Below are positions 29,466 to 38,646 of a stretch of 64,000 bases of DNA, one piece after another. A program made the position numbers and the translations under genes. The notes beneath the pieces are model-generated. The model searched no databases and had not been told where the DNA came from. It was given only the letters and a program-made list of their open reading frames with translations. Every line of letters starts with the position of its first letter. The first letter of the stretch is position 1. Origin of the DNA: Gammaproteobacteria bacterium (GTDB lineage Bacteria; Pseudomonadota; Gammaproteobacteria; GCA-001735895); NCBI GenBank assembly GCA_024638385.1, contig JAHEKJ010000231.1, positions 1 to 64,000 on the forward strand, in the 5' to 3' direction.

Positions 29466-30050
29466 ATGAGTAAACACACGTTACCCGAACTCCCATTCCC
29501 GAAAGATGCGCTCGAGCCGCATATCTCGGCCGAGACGCTGAAATATCACCACGGCAAGCACCACGCTTCCTACGTCAAGAAGCTCAACGACAAGATCGAG
29601 GATACCGATTTCGAATCGATGGAACTCGAAGACATCATCAGGCAGGCTCCGGCCGGCGGCGTCTTCAACAATGCGGCGCAAGTCTGGAATCATACGTTCT
29701 ACTGGAATTGCCTGAGCCCTGACAGTGGCAAGCCGAAGGGCGACCTCGCCGCCGTCATCGACCGAACCTTCGGCAGCCTCGACAACTTCAGGGAGGAATT
29801 TTCCGACGCCGCGTTCAGCAATTTCGGTTCCGGCTGGACCTGGCTGGTCAAAAACGGCGACGGCAGCATCGAAATCGTCAACACCGATGACGCCGGCAAC
29901 CCGCTGACCGAAGGCAAGCAGCCGCTGCTGACCTGCGACGTCTGGGAGCACGCCTACTATCTCGACCACCGCAATTCGCGGCCGAGCTACCTCGAAGCCT
30001 TCTGGCAGATCGTCAACTGGGACTTCGTCTCGGACAACTACAACCGGTAA
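29466..30050 (+). CDS. sodB: Superoxide dismutase [Fe]
   Basis: LPFPKDALEPHISAETLKYHHGKHHASYVKKLN; NAAQVWNHTFYW; DVWEHAYYLDHRNSRPSYLEAFW. Confidence 0.97.
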   Translation: MSKHTLPELPFPKDALEPHISAETLKYHHGKHHASYVKKLNDKIEDTDFESMELEDIIRQAPAGGVFNNAAQVWNHTFYWNCLSPDSGKPKGDLAAVIDRTFGSLDNFREEFSDAAFSNFGSGWTWLVKNGDGSIEIVNTDDAGNPLTEGKQPLLTCDVWEHAYYLDHRNSRPSYLEAFWQIVNWDFVSDNYNR

Positions 30051-30063
30051 TCGAGGTCTTCCG

Positions 30064-30090
30064 AAACCCGGCACCTGGCCGGGTTTCTTT
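30064..30090 (+). terminator. Rho-independent terminator after sodB
   Basis: AAACCCGGC acctg GCCGGGTTT CTTT. Confidence 0.85.
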
Positions 30091-30134
30091 GCGTCGACCG
30101 GCACGCGCACGACCGTCCGGCGCCCCTTCGCCGC

Positions 30135-31565
30135 TCAGTCGCGGTAACCGAAATACCGCTTTTCGATGATTCGCTCGGCGACGCCGGACGGCAGGCATTG
30201 CTCCCAGGCGCCGCGGCCGTCCGGCAACTGCTTGAGGACGTCGCGCGAAAAGATTTCGAACAGCGCGGGATCGCTGCATTCGATGCCGAATATGAAGTTG
30301 TTGGCCAGCAGGTGCCGATACAGGTGCTGCAGGTTCTCAGGCAGCACGACGTTGGTGTAATCGACGTATTCCCCGGTCGCACTCTTCTCCGGATAAACCA
30401 GCAACCGCGTATGGTCCGGAAACAGCTTGCCGAAGCCTTCGAGAATGCCGCCCTCGACTCCGCGATAACTCTTCTCGTCGAAGATCTGGCGGATGTTTAC
30501 GATGCCGACGACAATGCCGATCTGCATCTTCGTGAACTGGCGGAAATAGGCGCGCAACGAGAAGTAGCGCGTGTAGTCGGAGATCAAGACGCTGTAGCCG
30601 AGCGAATTGAGCAGATCGACGCGCGCGATCAGGTCTTCCTCCGACACCATCAGGTCGTTGCCCTGCAGGTCGTTGAGCGAAATTTCGGCAAGCGCGACGC
30701 TGTTGTCGAGCGACACGCCATCCATGGTCGTGAAAAATTTCAGACCCTGCTCGATCATGTCGACGTTGAGCCGGGTCACCGGCCGGAACGAGCCGCGGAT
30801 CGTCAGCACGTTTTTCTTGTAGAGCATGTCGGCCGGCACGACTACCGAACCGTCCGGCCTGAACATGATCGCGCGCGTCTTCCACGCGCGGATCAGGTGC
30901 AGGTTGATCGCGCGGTTGTCGACGTCTTCGAAGTAGGGCCCGTAGAACTCGATCGAATCGATCTCGATGCGATCCTGGTCGAGATTGTCGGTCAGCGAGT
31001 CGATCATCGACCGCGGATTCTCGAAGTAGTAATAGCCGGCATAGATCAGGTTGACGCCGAGCACGCCGAGCGCCTGTTGCTGGCGATCGGCGGTATCGTC
31101 GCGCATGCGCACGTGCACGACCACGTCCGACGGCTCGGCCTTCGGGTACATCTGCATGCGGATACCGCACCAGGCATGACATTCGTTGTCGCCCCTGAAA
31201 CTCCTCGCCGCGACGGTCGCGGCGTAGGCGAAAAAGCGCGAGGCCTTCGACCGGCTGGTGCCGACGCGGTCGAGAATCAGCTGAAACTCCTTCTCCAGCA
31301 TGGCGTTGAGACGCGCGCGACTGACGTAACGACCGTCTTCCTGCACGCCGTAGATCGCATCGGAGAACTTCATGTCGTAGGCCGACATCGTTTTCGCAAT
31401 GGTGCCGGCGGCGGCGCCGGTCTTGAAGAAATGGCGCGCGACTTCCTGGCCCGCGCCGATCTCGACGATGGTGCCGTACTTCTTTTCGTCGAGGTTGATG
31501 CGCAGGGCTTTCTCGAGCGTGCTGCGGCTGCTGACGTCTTTGGTCACGTTATCGTATCCGGGCAT
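30135..31565 (-). CDS. Conserved hypothetical protein (about 476 aa)
   Basis: Long ORF with non-shadow composition; no enzymatic motif recognised with confidence. Confidence 0.75.
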   Translation of the reverse strand: MPGYDNVTKDVSSRSTLEKALRINLDEKKYGTIVEIGAGQEVARHFFKTGAAAGTIAKTMSAYDMKFSDAIYGVQEDGRYVSRARLNAMLEKEFQLILDRVGTSRSKASRFFAYAATVAARSFRGDNECHAWCGIRMQMYPKAEPSDVVVHVRMRDDTADRQQQALGVLGVNLIYAGYYYFENPRSMIDSLTDNLDQDRIEIDSIEFYGPYFEDVDNRAINLHLIRAWKTRAIMFRPDGSVVVPADMLYKKNVLTIRGSFRPVTRLNVDMIEQGLKFFTTMDGVSLDNSVALAEISLNDLQGNDLMVSEEDLIARVDLLNSLGYSVLISDYTRYFSLRAYFRQFTKMQIGIVVGIVNIRQIFDEKSYRGVEGGILEGFGKLFPDHTRLLVYPEKSATGEYVDYTNVVLPENLQHLYRHLLANNFIFGIECSDPALFEIFSRDVLKQLPDGRGAWEQCLPSGVAERIIEKRYFGYRD

Positions 31566-31636
31566 GCGTGGCCGACGGTCGCGATTATAGCCGTGCTCCG
31601 CGGCTATCGCTATCGGTCAGGCCCGATCGGCCGCGC

Positions 31637-32017
31637 TCAGAACAACAACCTGAATCCCGCGACCAGCCAGCGCGTGCAGAGGATCGGGTTGGCCTGGCCG
31701 CTGCGTGGTCCGTCGCCGTCGAAGCGTTCGCGGTAGGCCAGCGAAAACGTCATCGGCGCCGCGCTCCGCTGGCGGCGGCAGGCGGGCAGCGTCGAGTAGT
31801 CGAGCGCGACGATGACGATCTGCTGGGTCGAATCGGTATCGGCCTCGAGGCTCGCATAGTTGAATCCGAGCTCGCCGTCGATGTCGTCCTTTTGCTCGCG
31901 GACGTAGTTCTCGTTCAGCGGCACGCTGGCCGAACGCTTCGGCTGCAGCCTGATCATGGCGATCCGGCCGTGGGAGGTCCGGGTTTTCGACCCACTGCGG
32001 CGCGAACCCAACGTCAA
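31637..32017 (-). CDS. Hypothetical, possibly a C-terminal outer-membrane beta-barrel fragment
   Basis: Ends in aromatic-terminal strand CTRWLVAGFRLLF*; plausible strands ELGFNYASLEAD, TQQIVIVALDYST. Confidence 0.35.
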   Translation of the reverse strand: MTLGSRRSGSKTRTSHGRIAMIRLQPKRSASVPLNENYVREQKDDIDGELGFNYASLEADTDSTQQIVIVALDYSTLPACRRQRSAAPMTFSLAYRERFDGDGPRSGQANPILCTRWLVAGFRLLF

Positions 32018-32198
32018 GCGCTTCTAGCCCAGGCGATCGCGTCCGGATCGCCGGCAGATTTTGTGCCGCCCGCCCGCCGTGGTATCTTTAGCCGGTCCGC
32101 AGTGTGGTGCATTGCGCGAACACGATGATTCACTTTACAAAGCGCCCCGTAACAGCGCAAGCTGGGCTCCTGTCTGCCGCCAAGCGAGGGACCGTATC

Positions 32199-33074
32199 AT
32201 GGTAAGCCAGATCTACGACCGCGTCGCCAGCCGCTACGACCGCGACTGGTCGGGCATCTACGCCGGTGCGCGCGCCCATTGCGTCGACCAGATCAGCGCC
32301 GAACTGACTGCGGCCGGGCCGGTCGACGCAATCGATCTGGGAATCGGCACCGGCAACGCCTTCAACGATTTACGCGCGCGTATCGAACTGGGCGACTGTA
32401 CCGGATTCGACGTGTCGCGCGGCATGCTCATGCAGGCTCGCCAAAAGCTCGGCGCGGACATCCGACTGGTCAATTCCGACGCCGCGCGTGCCGTCGACTT
32501 CGTGGCACCCGAATCGGTCGATCTCGTCCTGAGTCATTTCTTGCTGAGCTTTGTCGAGGCCGATCGCCTGTTGTCCACCGCGCACAGGGTGTTACGGCCG
32601 GGCGGGTTGATGTCGCTGGCTACCTCGACCCAGCGCTCACTGATCGAGTTGCACACCGGCCGCTTCCGCCGCGCGAGCAAGTTGTTTCGCGTCAAGCGCT
32701 CGCTGCACAAGGCGCATACGCCGCGCGACCACACGCATTGCCTGGAAATGCTCCGCCAGCACGGGTTCGAAATCGTCAGCGAGCGACTTCACCGCCAGCC
32801 CGTGTGCTTCGAGTCCTTCGACGACGTGCGCAGCTGGGCGCTCGATTCGGGCTGGGTCGCATCGAGGCTCGACGATAAAACCGGTCTGCGCGTCGTCTCG
32901 AGCCGGGTCCTGTTCGCACTCGCGCAGCTGTACTACCACCCGCTCTACCCGGTCGATGCGGTCAATGAGATCTCGATCGTGCTCGCGCGCAAGCCCGCGC
33001 ATCTCGACCGCTACGGCGATGCCGAAGCGCATACGCGGCAAGCGACCGGCCAGGACCTGCGACCCTCGGGATGA
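32199..33074 (+). CDS. Class I SAM-dependent methyltransferase
   Basis: DAIDLGIGTGNAFNDLRARIELGDCTGFDVSRGML; VLRPGGLMSLAT. Confidence 0.85.
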   Translation: MVSQIYDRVASRYDRDWSGIYAGARAHCVDQISAELTAAGPVDAIDLGIGTGNAFNDLRARIELGDCTGFDVSRGMLMQARQKLGADIRLVNSDAARAVDFVAPESVDLVLSHFLLSFVEADRLLSTAHRVLRPGGLMSLATSTQRSLIELHTGRFRRASKLFRVKRSLHKAHTPRDHTHCLEMLRQHGFEIVSERLHRQPVCFESFDDVRSWALDSGWVASRLDDKTGLRVVSSRVLFALAQLYYHPLYPVDAVNEISIVLARKPAHLDRYGDAEAHTRQATGQDLRPSG

Positions 33075-33145
33075 GGCGGACGGCCGCTTAGATCCAGGGA
33101 TATCCGGCGTTCGCCGAACCTCCCAGCCGCTAGCGCATTTGCGCG

Positions 33146-33610
33146 TCAGCGCAGCGTCACCTGACCGCGGCGCTCGATATGGATGACCGGGTAGAACGCG
33201 CCGACGTCGATTCGCGCAACCAGTTCGAAATCGATCGGTCTGTCGGCATTCGCCAGCAGGCCGGCGAGGAAATTAATGCCGCCGAGCAGGTTGGCGCGCG
33301 CGCGCAGCGTGACCTCGGCCTCGCCGTAGGGCGCGATAACCGGGACATCACTGGCGACGCCATCGATGACTTCGCTGCCGGCGAGCCGAATCCGGTAGGT
33401 CAGCCCCTCGATCGCGAGCCGCTTGCGATTCGGATTGGCGATGCGCAGTACGACGTCGAACTCCGGCGACAGGCCCTCGGCGTCGCGCGGCGAGACCGCG
33501 ACCAGCGACACCGTCGGCCGGATAAAATCCTCCGGCATCGAGGCGCAGCCGCCGGCAAGCACCATCGCGGCGACAAGCGTAAGAATCAGATTGCGAAAGC
33601 TCGGGATCAT
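33146..33610 (-). CDS. LEA type 2/WHy-domain lipoprotein
   Basis: Lipobox MVLAGGCASM; FDVVLRIANPNRKRLAIEGLTYRIRLAGSEVIDGV. Confidence 0.8.
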   Translation of the reverse strand: MIPSFRNLILTLVAAMVLAGGCASMPEDFIRPTVSLVAVSPRDAEGLSPEFDVVLRIANPNRKRLAIEGLTYRIRLAGSEVIDGVASDVPVIAPYGEAEVTLRARANLLGGINFLAGLLANADRPIDFELVARIDVGAFYPVIHIERRGQVTLR

Positions 33611-33660
33611 GTTTTCCTCCGGGATCGGCGGATTCTAGTCTATCGGCCCGACCGGCGGCA

Positions 33661-33846
33661 ATGCTGGCCGCGCGGCTCGAGACGCATTCCAGGGCGCTCG
33701 ACTGCATCGCCGTCATCACCGACGACGTCGCCGAAAATGCCGGCGTCGACCTCGGCCGCTTTCCGTCGATGACGATCAGCCTGCGCGGCAAGCAAACGTC
33801 GGTCGTCGCCTACATGGTTCGCGATCCGCGGGAGATCGCCGCGTAA
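33661..33846 (+). pseudogene. C-terminal remnant resembling class III adenylate/guanylate cyclase
   Basis: MLAARLETHSRALDCIAVITDDVAENAGVDLGRFPSMTISLRGKQTSVVAYMVRDPREIAA resembles the cyclase (N)xAARLE...LRG motif region. Confidence 0.45.
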
Positions 33847-33901
33847 AGCGGCGCCGCCGGGAATCCGTTCCCGGCCCGCGACCCGGTTCGAATGAACCGG
33901 A

Positions 33902-34333
33902 TCAGTCGTCCTCGTCTTCCTCTTCGTCCTTGTCACCCTCGTCATCTTCATCCTCGTCATCCTTGTCGTCCTTATCGTCATCGTCGTCCTCGTCATCCCT
34001 GTCATCGTCGCTGGACTTTTCCTTCTTGTCTTTCTTCTTCTTGTCTCGCTTGTCCTTTTTCTGCTTTTTGTCCTTCTTCTGTTTCTTGTCCTTCTTTTCC
34101 TTTTTGTCTTTTTGCTTTTCGTGGCCTTTCTTCTTGCCGTGCTCCTGGTCACCGAACTGTTTCGCCTCCTCGGAGCGTTCGTCGCCGATTCCCCGGTTTT
34201 CTTTCTCGTCGACGGAGTGCGAATCGGCGACGATGAAAGTCCCGGTTTCAGGCTGGTTATCGCTCGCCAATACCGTCGTCGCAGCGAAACAGGCCAGTAA
34301 AAAAGTCAGCATCAAGTTTTTCATAAAGTTCAT
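33902..34333 (-). CDS. Secreted low-complexity charged protein (Lys/Asp-rich block, then Asp/Glu-rich tail)
   Basis: Signal peptide MKNLMLTFLLACFAATTVLA; KKDKKEKKDKKQKKDKKQKKDKRDKKKKDKKEK then DDDRDDEDDDDDKDDKDDEDEDDEGDKDEEEDEDD. Confidence 0.65.
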   Translation of the reverse strand: MNFMKNLMLTFLLACFAATTVLASDNQPETGTFIVADSHSVDEKENRGIGDERSEEAKQFGDQEHGKKKGHEKQKDKKEKKDKKQKKDKKQKKDKRDKKKKDKKEKSSDDDRDDEDDDDDKDDKDDEDEDDEGDKDEEEDEDD

Positions 34334-34654
34334 TCCATAAGTATCGATGAGAATTTTGCCGGGCGAGTGTGCCAGTACTCGCGCCGAAAATCAGTACAAG
34401 TTTTTCGATGTTGTCGAATTCTGGCAGCCAGCCCGCAGCGCGCGGCATTTTCGTCGCGCCAACCTGAACCCAGCGTGAACGGGCTGATTACCCGAATGAT
34501 CATCGAAATACGGGATCGTCGATGGCCGATATCGACGGCTCACGGCATCGGTCGTGTCTATCCGCAGGTCAGCCCTGACGCGGGCGTTACCGCGATCGGC
34601 AAATTTGTTAGAGTCGGTTATCTTCGCGAACCGGCGACAGTGGGGTCGACGCCG

Positions 34655-35251
34655 ATGAACGACAAACTGAATGCTTATCGCGACAAGCGCGACTTCGACA
34701 AGACCCGCGAACCGGCCGGCGACGAGGGTGCAAGCCGCGGCGGGCGCCGCTTCGTGATCCAGAAGCACGACGCGTCGTTGCTGCACTACGATTTCCGGCT
34801 CGAGATCGACGGCGTGCTCGTGTCCTGGGCGGTGCCGAGGGGATTGTCGACCGACCCGTCGGTCAGGCGCCTCGCGATCCGGACCGAGGACCACCCGCTC
34901 GACTACATCGACTTCGAGGGCGTGATTCCCGAAGGCGAGTACGGCGCCGGCGCGGTGCTCGTCTGGGATACCGGCAGCTATCGCAACCTGCGCGCCGACA
35001 AGGGCCCGCACAGCGTCGGCATGGAGGACGCCCTCGAAGACGGCCTGATCAAAGTCTGGCTCGAAGGCGAAAAACTGCGCGGCGGTTACGCGCTCAAGCG
35101 CACCGACGACGGCGAACAGTCGCGCTGGCTCGCAATCAAGATGAAAGACGACGCAGCCGACGCGCGCCGTAACCCGGTCAGCACCGAGCCCGAATCGGTA
35201 CTGACCGGGCGCAGTCTCGACGATATAGCAGACGAGTCTGCGAATGACTGA
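34655..35251 (+). CDS. LigD-type 3'-phosphoesterase domain protein
   Basis: RRFVIQKHDASLLHYDFRLEIDGVLVSWAVPRGLS; EDHPLDYIDFEGVIPEGEYGAG. Confidence 0.95.
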   Translation: MNDKLNAYRDKRDFDKTREPAGDEGASRGGRRFVIQKHDASLLHYDFRLEIDGVLVSWAVPRGLSTDPSVRRLAIRTEDHPLDYIDFEGVIPEGEYGAGAVLVWDTGSYRNLRADKGPHSVGMEDALEDGLIKVWLEGEKLRGGYALKRTDDGEQSRWLAIKMKDDAADARRNPVSTEPESVLTGRSLDDIADESAND

Positions 35252-36167
35252 CGCGCGATTGCGAATCGGCAGGCGCCGCGTCGAACTGTCGAATACCGAC
35301 AAGCCGCTGTTCCCCGACGACGGCATCAGCAAAGGCGATCTCATCGACTACTACCGGCGCGTCGCCGACTACTTGTTGCCGCATGCCGAAAACCGGCCGC
35401 TGACGCTGCACCGGTTTCCCGACGGTATCGGCGCCGACGGTTTCTACCAGCAGCAGGCTTCGGATTACTTCCCGGACTGGATCGCGCGTTGCGAAACGCC
35501 GCGCGCGGGCGACCCGCGCAAGCGCGTCGTGCACGTGCTCGCCAACGACGAGGCGACGCTCGCCTACCTCGCCAACCAGGCGACGATCGCGCTGCACGGC
35601 TGGAGCGCGCGCGCGCCGAAAATCGACCGTCCCGACCAGCTGGTCTTCGATCTCGACCCGGCGGGCGGGGATTTCGGCGCGGTGCGCCGCGCCGGACGCC
35701 GGGTCGCCGAACTGATGCAGTCGCTCGGCATGAATCCGTACGCGATGACGACCGGCTCGCGCGGCCTGCACGTCGTCGCGCCGCTGCGCGCGGACGAGGA
35801 ATTCGACGCGGTGCGCGCGGTCGCGCGCGACATGGCGGCACGACTTGCCGCGCGCCACGCCGATCAACTGACCGTCGAGCAGCGTAAAAACAAGCGCGGT
35901 GGGCGCCTTTACCTCGACATGTCGCGCAACGCCTACGGCCAGACTCGGGTGCTGCCTTACTCGCTGCGCGCGCTGCCGGGCGCGCCGGTGGCGACCCCGA
36001 TCGCACTCGCCGAACTCGAAGACTCGAATCTCGATCCGCGGAAATGGCGCGTCGACAACCTGTTTCGGCGGCTCGCGCAGACCGGCGATCCGTGGGCGGA
36101 CTTCCGCCGCCGGGCGACGAAAATCGATACCGCGCGACGCGCGCTGGCAAAGCTCGCGCGCAAATAG
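35244..36167 (+). CDS. LigD-type polymerase (PolDom/AEP primase) domain protein
   Basis: LTLHRFPDGIGADGFYQQ; QLVFDLDPAGGDF DxD motif; TGSRGLHVVAPL. Confidence 0.95.
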   Translation: MTDARLRIGRRRVELSNTDKPLFPDDGISKGDLIDYYRRVADYLLPHAENRPLTLHRFPDGIGADGFYQQQASDYFPDWIARCETPRAGDPRKRVVHVLANDEATLAYLANQATIALHGWSARAPKIDRPDQLVFDLDPAGGDFGAVRRAGRRVAELMQSLGMNPYAMTTGSRGLHVVAPLRADEEFDAVRAVARDMAARLAARHADQLTVEQRKNKRGGRLYLDMSRNAYGQTRVLPYSLRALPGAPVATPIALAELEDSNLDPRKWRVDNLFRRLAQTGDPWADFRRRATKIDTARRALAKLARK

Positions 36168-36175
36168 CCGGTCGT

Positions 36176-36622
36176 CTAGCCGCTCGGCTGAATGCCACAA
36201 ACGATCGCGGTCGCCGGCTGGTCGGTCCGGTTGTAGACCCGGTGCAGCGTATCCTTGTCCTCCGGCATCGTCTCGTCGACGCCGGCGCGATAAGTCGTCT
36301 CGCCGTCGGGCCGGCCTTCGACCCAGGTGCCGTCAACCATGTAAACCAGCCCGGGCCGCGTGTAGTGATCGTGCTCGCGAATATGGCCGCCGCGCTGGAT
36401 CGTTACCGCCCGCATGCGCAGGATCAATCCCTCGAGGCCGAGCTGCGCGTTGAGCGAATCCGCGTCGATGATGCCGAGCTCGGTGACGCTGACCCCCCTG
36501 TGCTCGGCCGGCTCGTCGTCGCGCTCGACGTCAGGGGCGCGACGGCGCTCTATTACACGCTGAGCTGCATCGACGGCTGGCAACGCCGGCCGCGCATCCT
36601 CGCTTTTCGCCAGTGGCTGCAC
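36176..36622 (-). CDS. Cupin-domain protein, 5' part doubtful
   Basis: LILRMRAVTIQRGGHIREHDHYTRPGLVYMVDGTWVEGR; N-terminal about 40 aa lie antisense to a LysR-like remnant. Confidence 0.65.
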   Translation of the reverse strand: MQPLAKSEDARPALPAVDAAQRVIERRRAPDVERDDEPAEHRGVSVTELGIIDADSLNAQLGLEGLILRMRAVTIQRGGHIREHDHYTRPGLVYMVDGTWVEGRPDGETTYRAGVDETMPEDKDTLHRVYNRTDQPATAIVCGIQPSG

Positions 36623-36688
36623 GACGCGCTCGGCGAATGCTCGTGCATGGACATGTCGCTACACGAGCAGTCGCTGACGGCGCTCTGA
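36503..36688 (+). pseudogene. C-terminal LysR-family regulator remnant
   Basis: LGRLVVALDVRGATALYYTLSCIDGWQRRPRILAFRQWLHDALGEC resembles LysR GRLV...YYL...P.i.aFrdWL C-terminus. Confidence 0.5.
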
Positions 36689-36736
36689 CTCGACGAGTCA
36701 TTCGCCGGATACAGGCCACTCGGCGCGGACGCTCGG

Positions 36737-37333
36737 TCAGTACTTCTCGCACAGGAAATTCTCGCGGTGCGAGCGCTTGATGAAATGGTCGCCCCAGACC
36801 ATGACTTCGAAGGCGTCGCCCGGATTGGGAAACGCGAAATTCTGGCCGATCAGATCGTGACCCTTGCGAACTTCGATATAGATGATATCGGCCGAACCCG
36901 GCTTGATCGTGCCGCGGTAAGTCGCCGGCTTGCCGCGCACCGCGAGCCGCCACTCGAGGTCCTCGCACTCGACGACCTCGGGCGGCAGTACGTGCGCAGA
37001 CAGCAGGCCGAACTTCAGGAACAGGTTGGCCTGCTGATTCAGGAAGAACAGCTGGCGCATGAAATCGTAGGGGTGGTTGGCCGCGACGTTGATCCGGATG
37101 CGATTGATTACGTTCCTCGGGACATCCGCATTCCTGTACTCCTGGAGTGAACGGTAGGCGTCGGACTGTTCGCGGACGAAACGTTTTTGATTCGAACGAC
37201 TGCCGGGATGAACCTCGGCCGCGCGGGCCTCGATTCCGGCGAGCACGTCGCGCGGGATTGCCGTGCCGGCGGCCGCGCCGGCTAGCGGCAACAGCAGCAA
37301 GCTTGACAGGGCCAGGCGGATGACGGACTTCAT
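36737..37333 (-). CDS. Hypothetical secreted protein
   Basis: Signal peptide MKSVIRLALSSLLLLPLAGAAAG; coherent ORF. Confidence 0.7.
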   Translation of the reverse strand: MKSVIRLALSSLLLLPLAGAAAGTAIPRDVLAGIEARAAEVHPGSRSNQKRFVREQSDAYRSLQEYRNADVPRNVINRIRINVAANHPYDFMRQLFFLNQQANLFLKFGLLSAHVLPPEVVECEDLEWRLAVRGKPATYRGTIKPGSADIIYIEVRKGHDLIGQNFAFPNPGDAFEVMVWGDHFIKRSHRENFLCEKY

Positions 37334-37637
37334 CGCGTTCCTCCCGTTATCTCGTCGACGGAGAGACGTGCCACCGACCGCCTCGCTCCGAACCCGATAA
37401 CCATACGCCCGCCGCAACCGATCGGCAACCGCGGCCGGATTCGAGACCGGTCCCGGCGCGAACCCGCGACCGTATCGCAGGCTCGCTTCCGTTCACTTCA
37501 CGAGTCGATCTGATAACCCAGGCCTGGGAAATCGCGCCGGCTATAGCCAGCCATCTTCCTGTTCGCTATCGCGCGCCGCTATACTGGCCCGGCGAACTCG
37601 CCGCGCGAGCGCTACCCAACGACGACGGGAGGAGACG

Positions 37638-38363
37638 ATGCTTGCGGCTGAATACCAACTTTCCGGCAAGGCCATGGTCGTCGGCGCGACCGGCGGCATG
37701 GGCAGCTCGATCGCGCGAGCCCTGGCACGCGTCGGCGTCGACGTCGCGCTGCTCGGCCGCAACGAGGCGAAGCTCGAGCACGTGACGCGCGAGTGTCGCG
37801 AGGCCGGCGTCGACGCGTTCGCGATCGGCTGCGACCTTGCCGATATCGCCCGGATCGAAGGCGTCGTAACCGATTCAATCGGCAAGCTCGGCGGCCTCAA
37901 TTTCCTGATCAACTGCGCCGGCATTTCGCGCGCCGGCAAATTGCACGAAACCGATCTCGCCGACAGCGATGCGATCCTCGACACCAACCTGCGCGCGCAT
38001 CTCCATCTCGTGCGCCATGCGGTGCCCGAAATCAACAAGACGCCGGGCGGCGCGGTCATCAAGATCGGTGCGGTCAATCACCCCTACTCCGGAGTCAACA
38101 CCTATCTCGCGGCGAATCGAGGCGGCGAGGGATACGCCGAGGCGCTGTTCGAGGACGTGCGCGAATTCGGTACCCGGGTCTGCAACATCAGGCCCGGGTG
38201 GGTCAACACGCCACTGGTCAAATCCGAGGGCATCGACAAGGCGCTGATGATCCAGCCCGACGACATCGCACAAACCGTGCTGTTCGTGCTGACGCTGCCG
38301 ATCACCGCCTGCGTGACCGAGCTGACGATCCTGCCGCAGCGCTCGCCTTACGTTCAGGAATGA
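37638..38363 (+). CDS. SDR-family protein with non-canonical catalytic residues
   Basis: VVGATGGMGSSIARAL; INCAGISRAG; YLAAN in place of YxxxK; NIRPGWVNTPL. Confidence 0.85.
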   Translation: MLAAEYQLSGKAMVVGATGGMGSSIARALARVGVDVALLGRNEAKLEHVTRECREAGVDAFAIGCDLADIARIEGVVTDSIGKLGGLNFLINCAGISRAGKLHETDLADSDAILDTNLRAHLHLVRHAVPEINKTPGGAVIKIGAVNHPYSGVNTYLAANRGGEGYAEALFEDVREFGTRVCNIRPGWVNTPLVKSEGIDKALMIQPDDIAQTVLFVLTLPITACVTELTILPQRSPYVQE

Positions 38364-38376
38364 TTTCGGGAAATTC

Positions 38377-38408
38377 GTTGACGGCGAATCGTCGCCATGG
38401 CCGTCAAC
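38377..38408 (+). terminator. Stem-loop downstream of SDR gene (possible terminator)
   Basis: GTTGACGGC gaatcgtcgccatg GCCGTCAAC perfect 9-bp stem; no U tract. Confidence 0.4.
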
Positions 38409-38646
38409 GCGCGCCAGGATCCCGGCCGGGCACTTCTCGACTTCCGAGTCCTTCAGGATTTGCATCGCAATCGCTTCGAACCAGGCCAACGACGCGCGGC
38501 GAGGTCGGGATCGGCCAGCGCCGAGCCCCTGGCTGGTCTCGTCAGGAATTTGTAGGACTTATCCTACACGCGCCGTCGTGCCTGCCCGATAGCAAACGCC
38601 GCGGCAATGCGGATAATTTGGACTTTCACGCTAGGACTAGCCCTCC

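Noticed and set aside
33930-34340. Plus-strand poly-Ser/Phe/Leu ORF (136 aa)
   Set aside because: It is the antisense reading of the Lys/Asp-rich secreted protein, which has a signal peptide and is the more plausible coding strand.
34655-36167. Complete bacterial NHEJ operon
   Set aside because: Only PE and polymerase modules are present; no Ku or ligase domain in the window.
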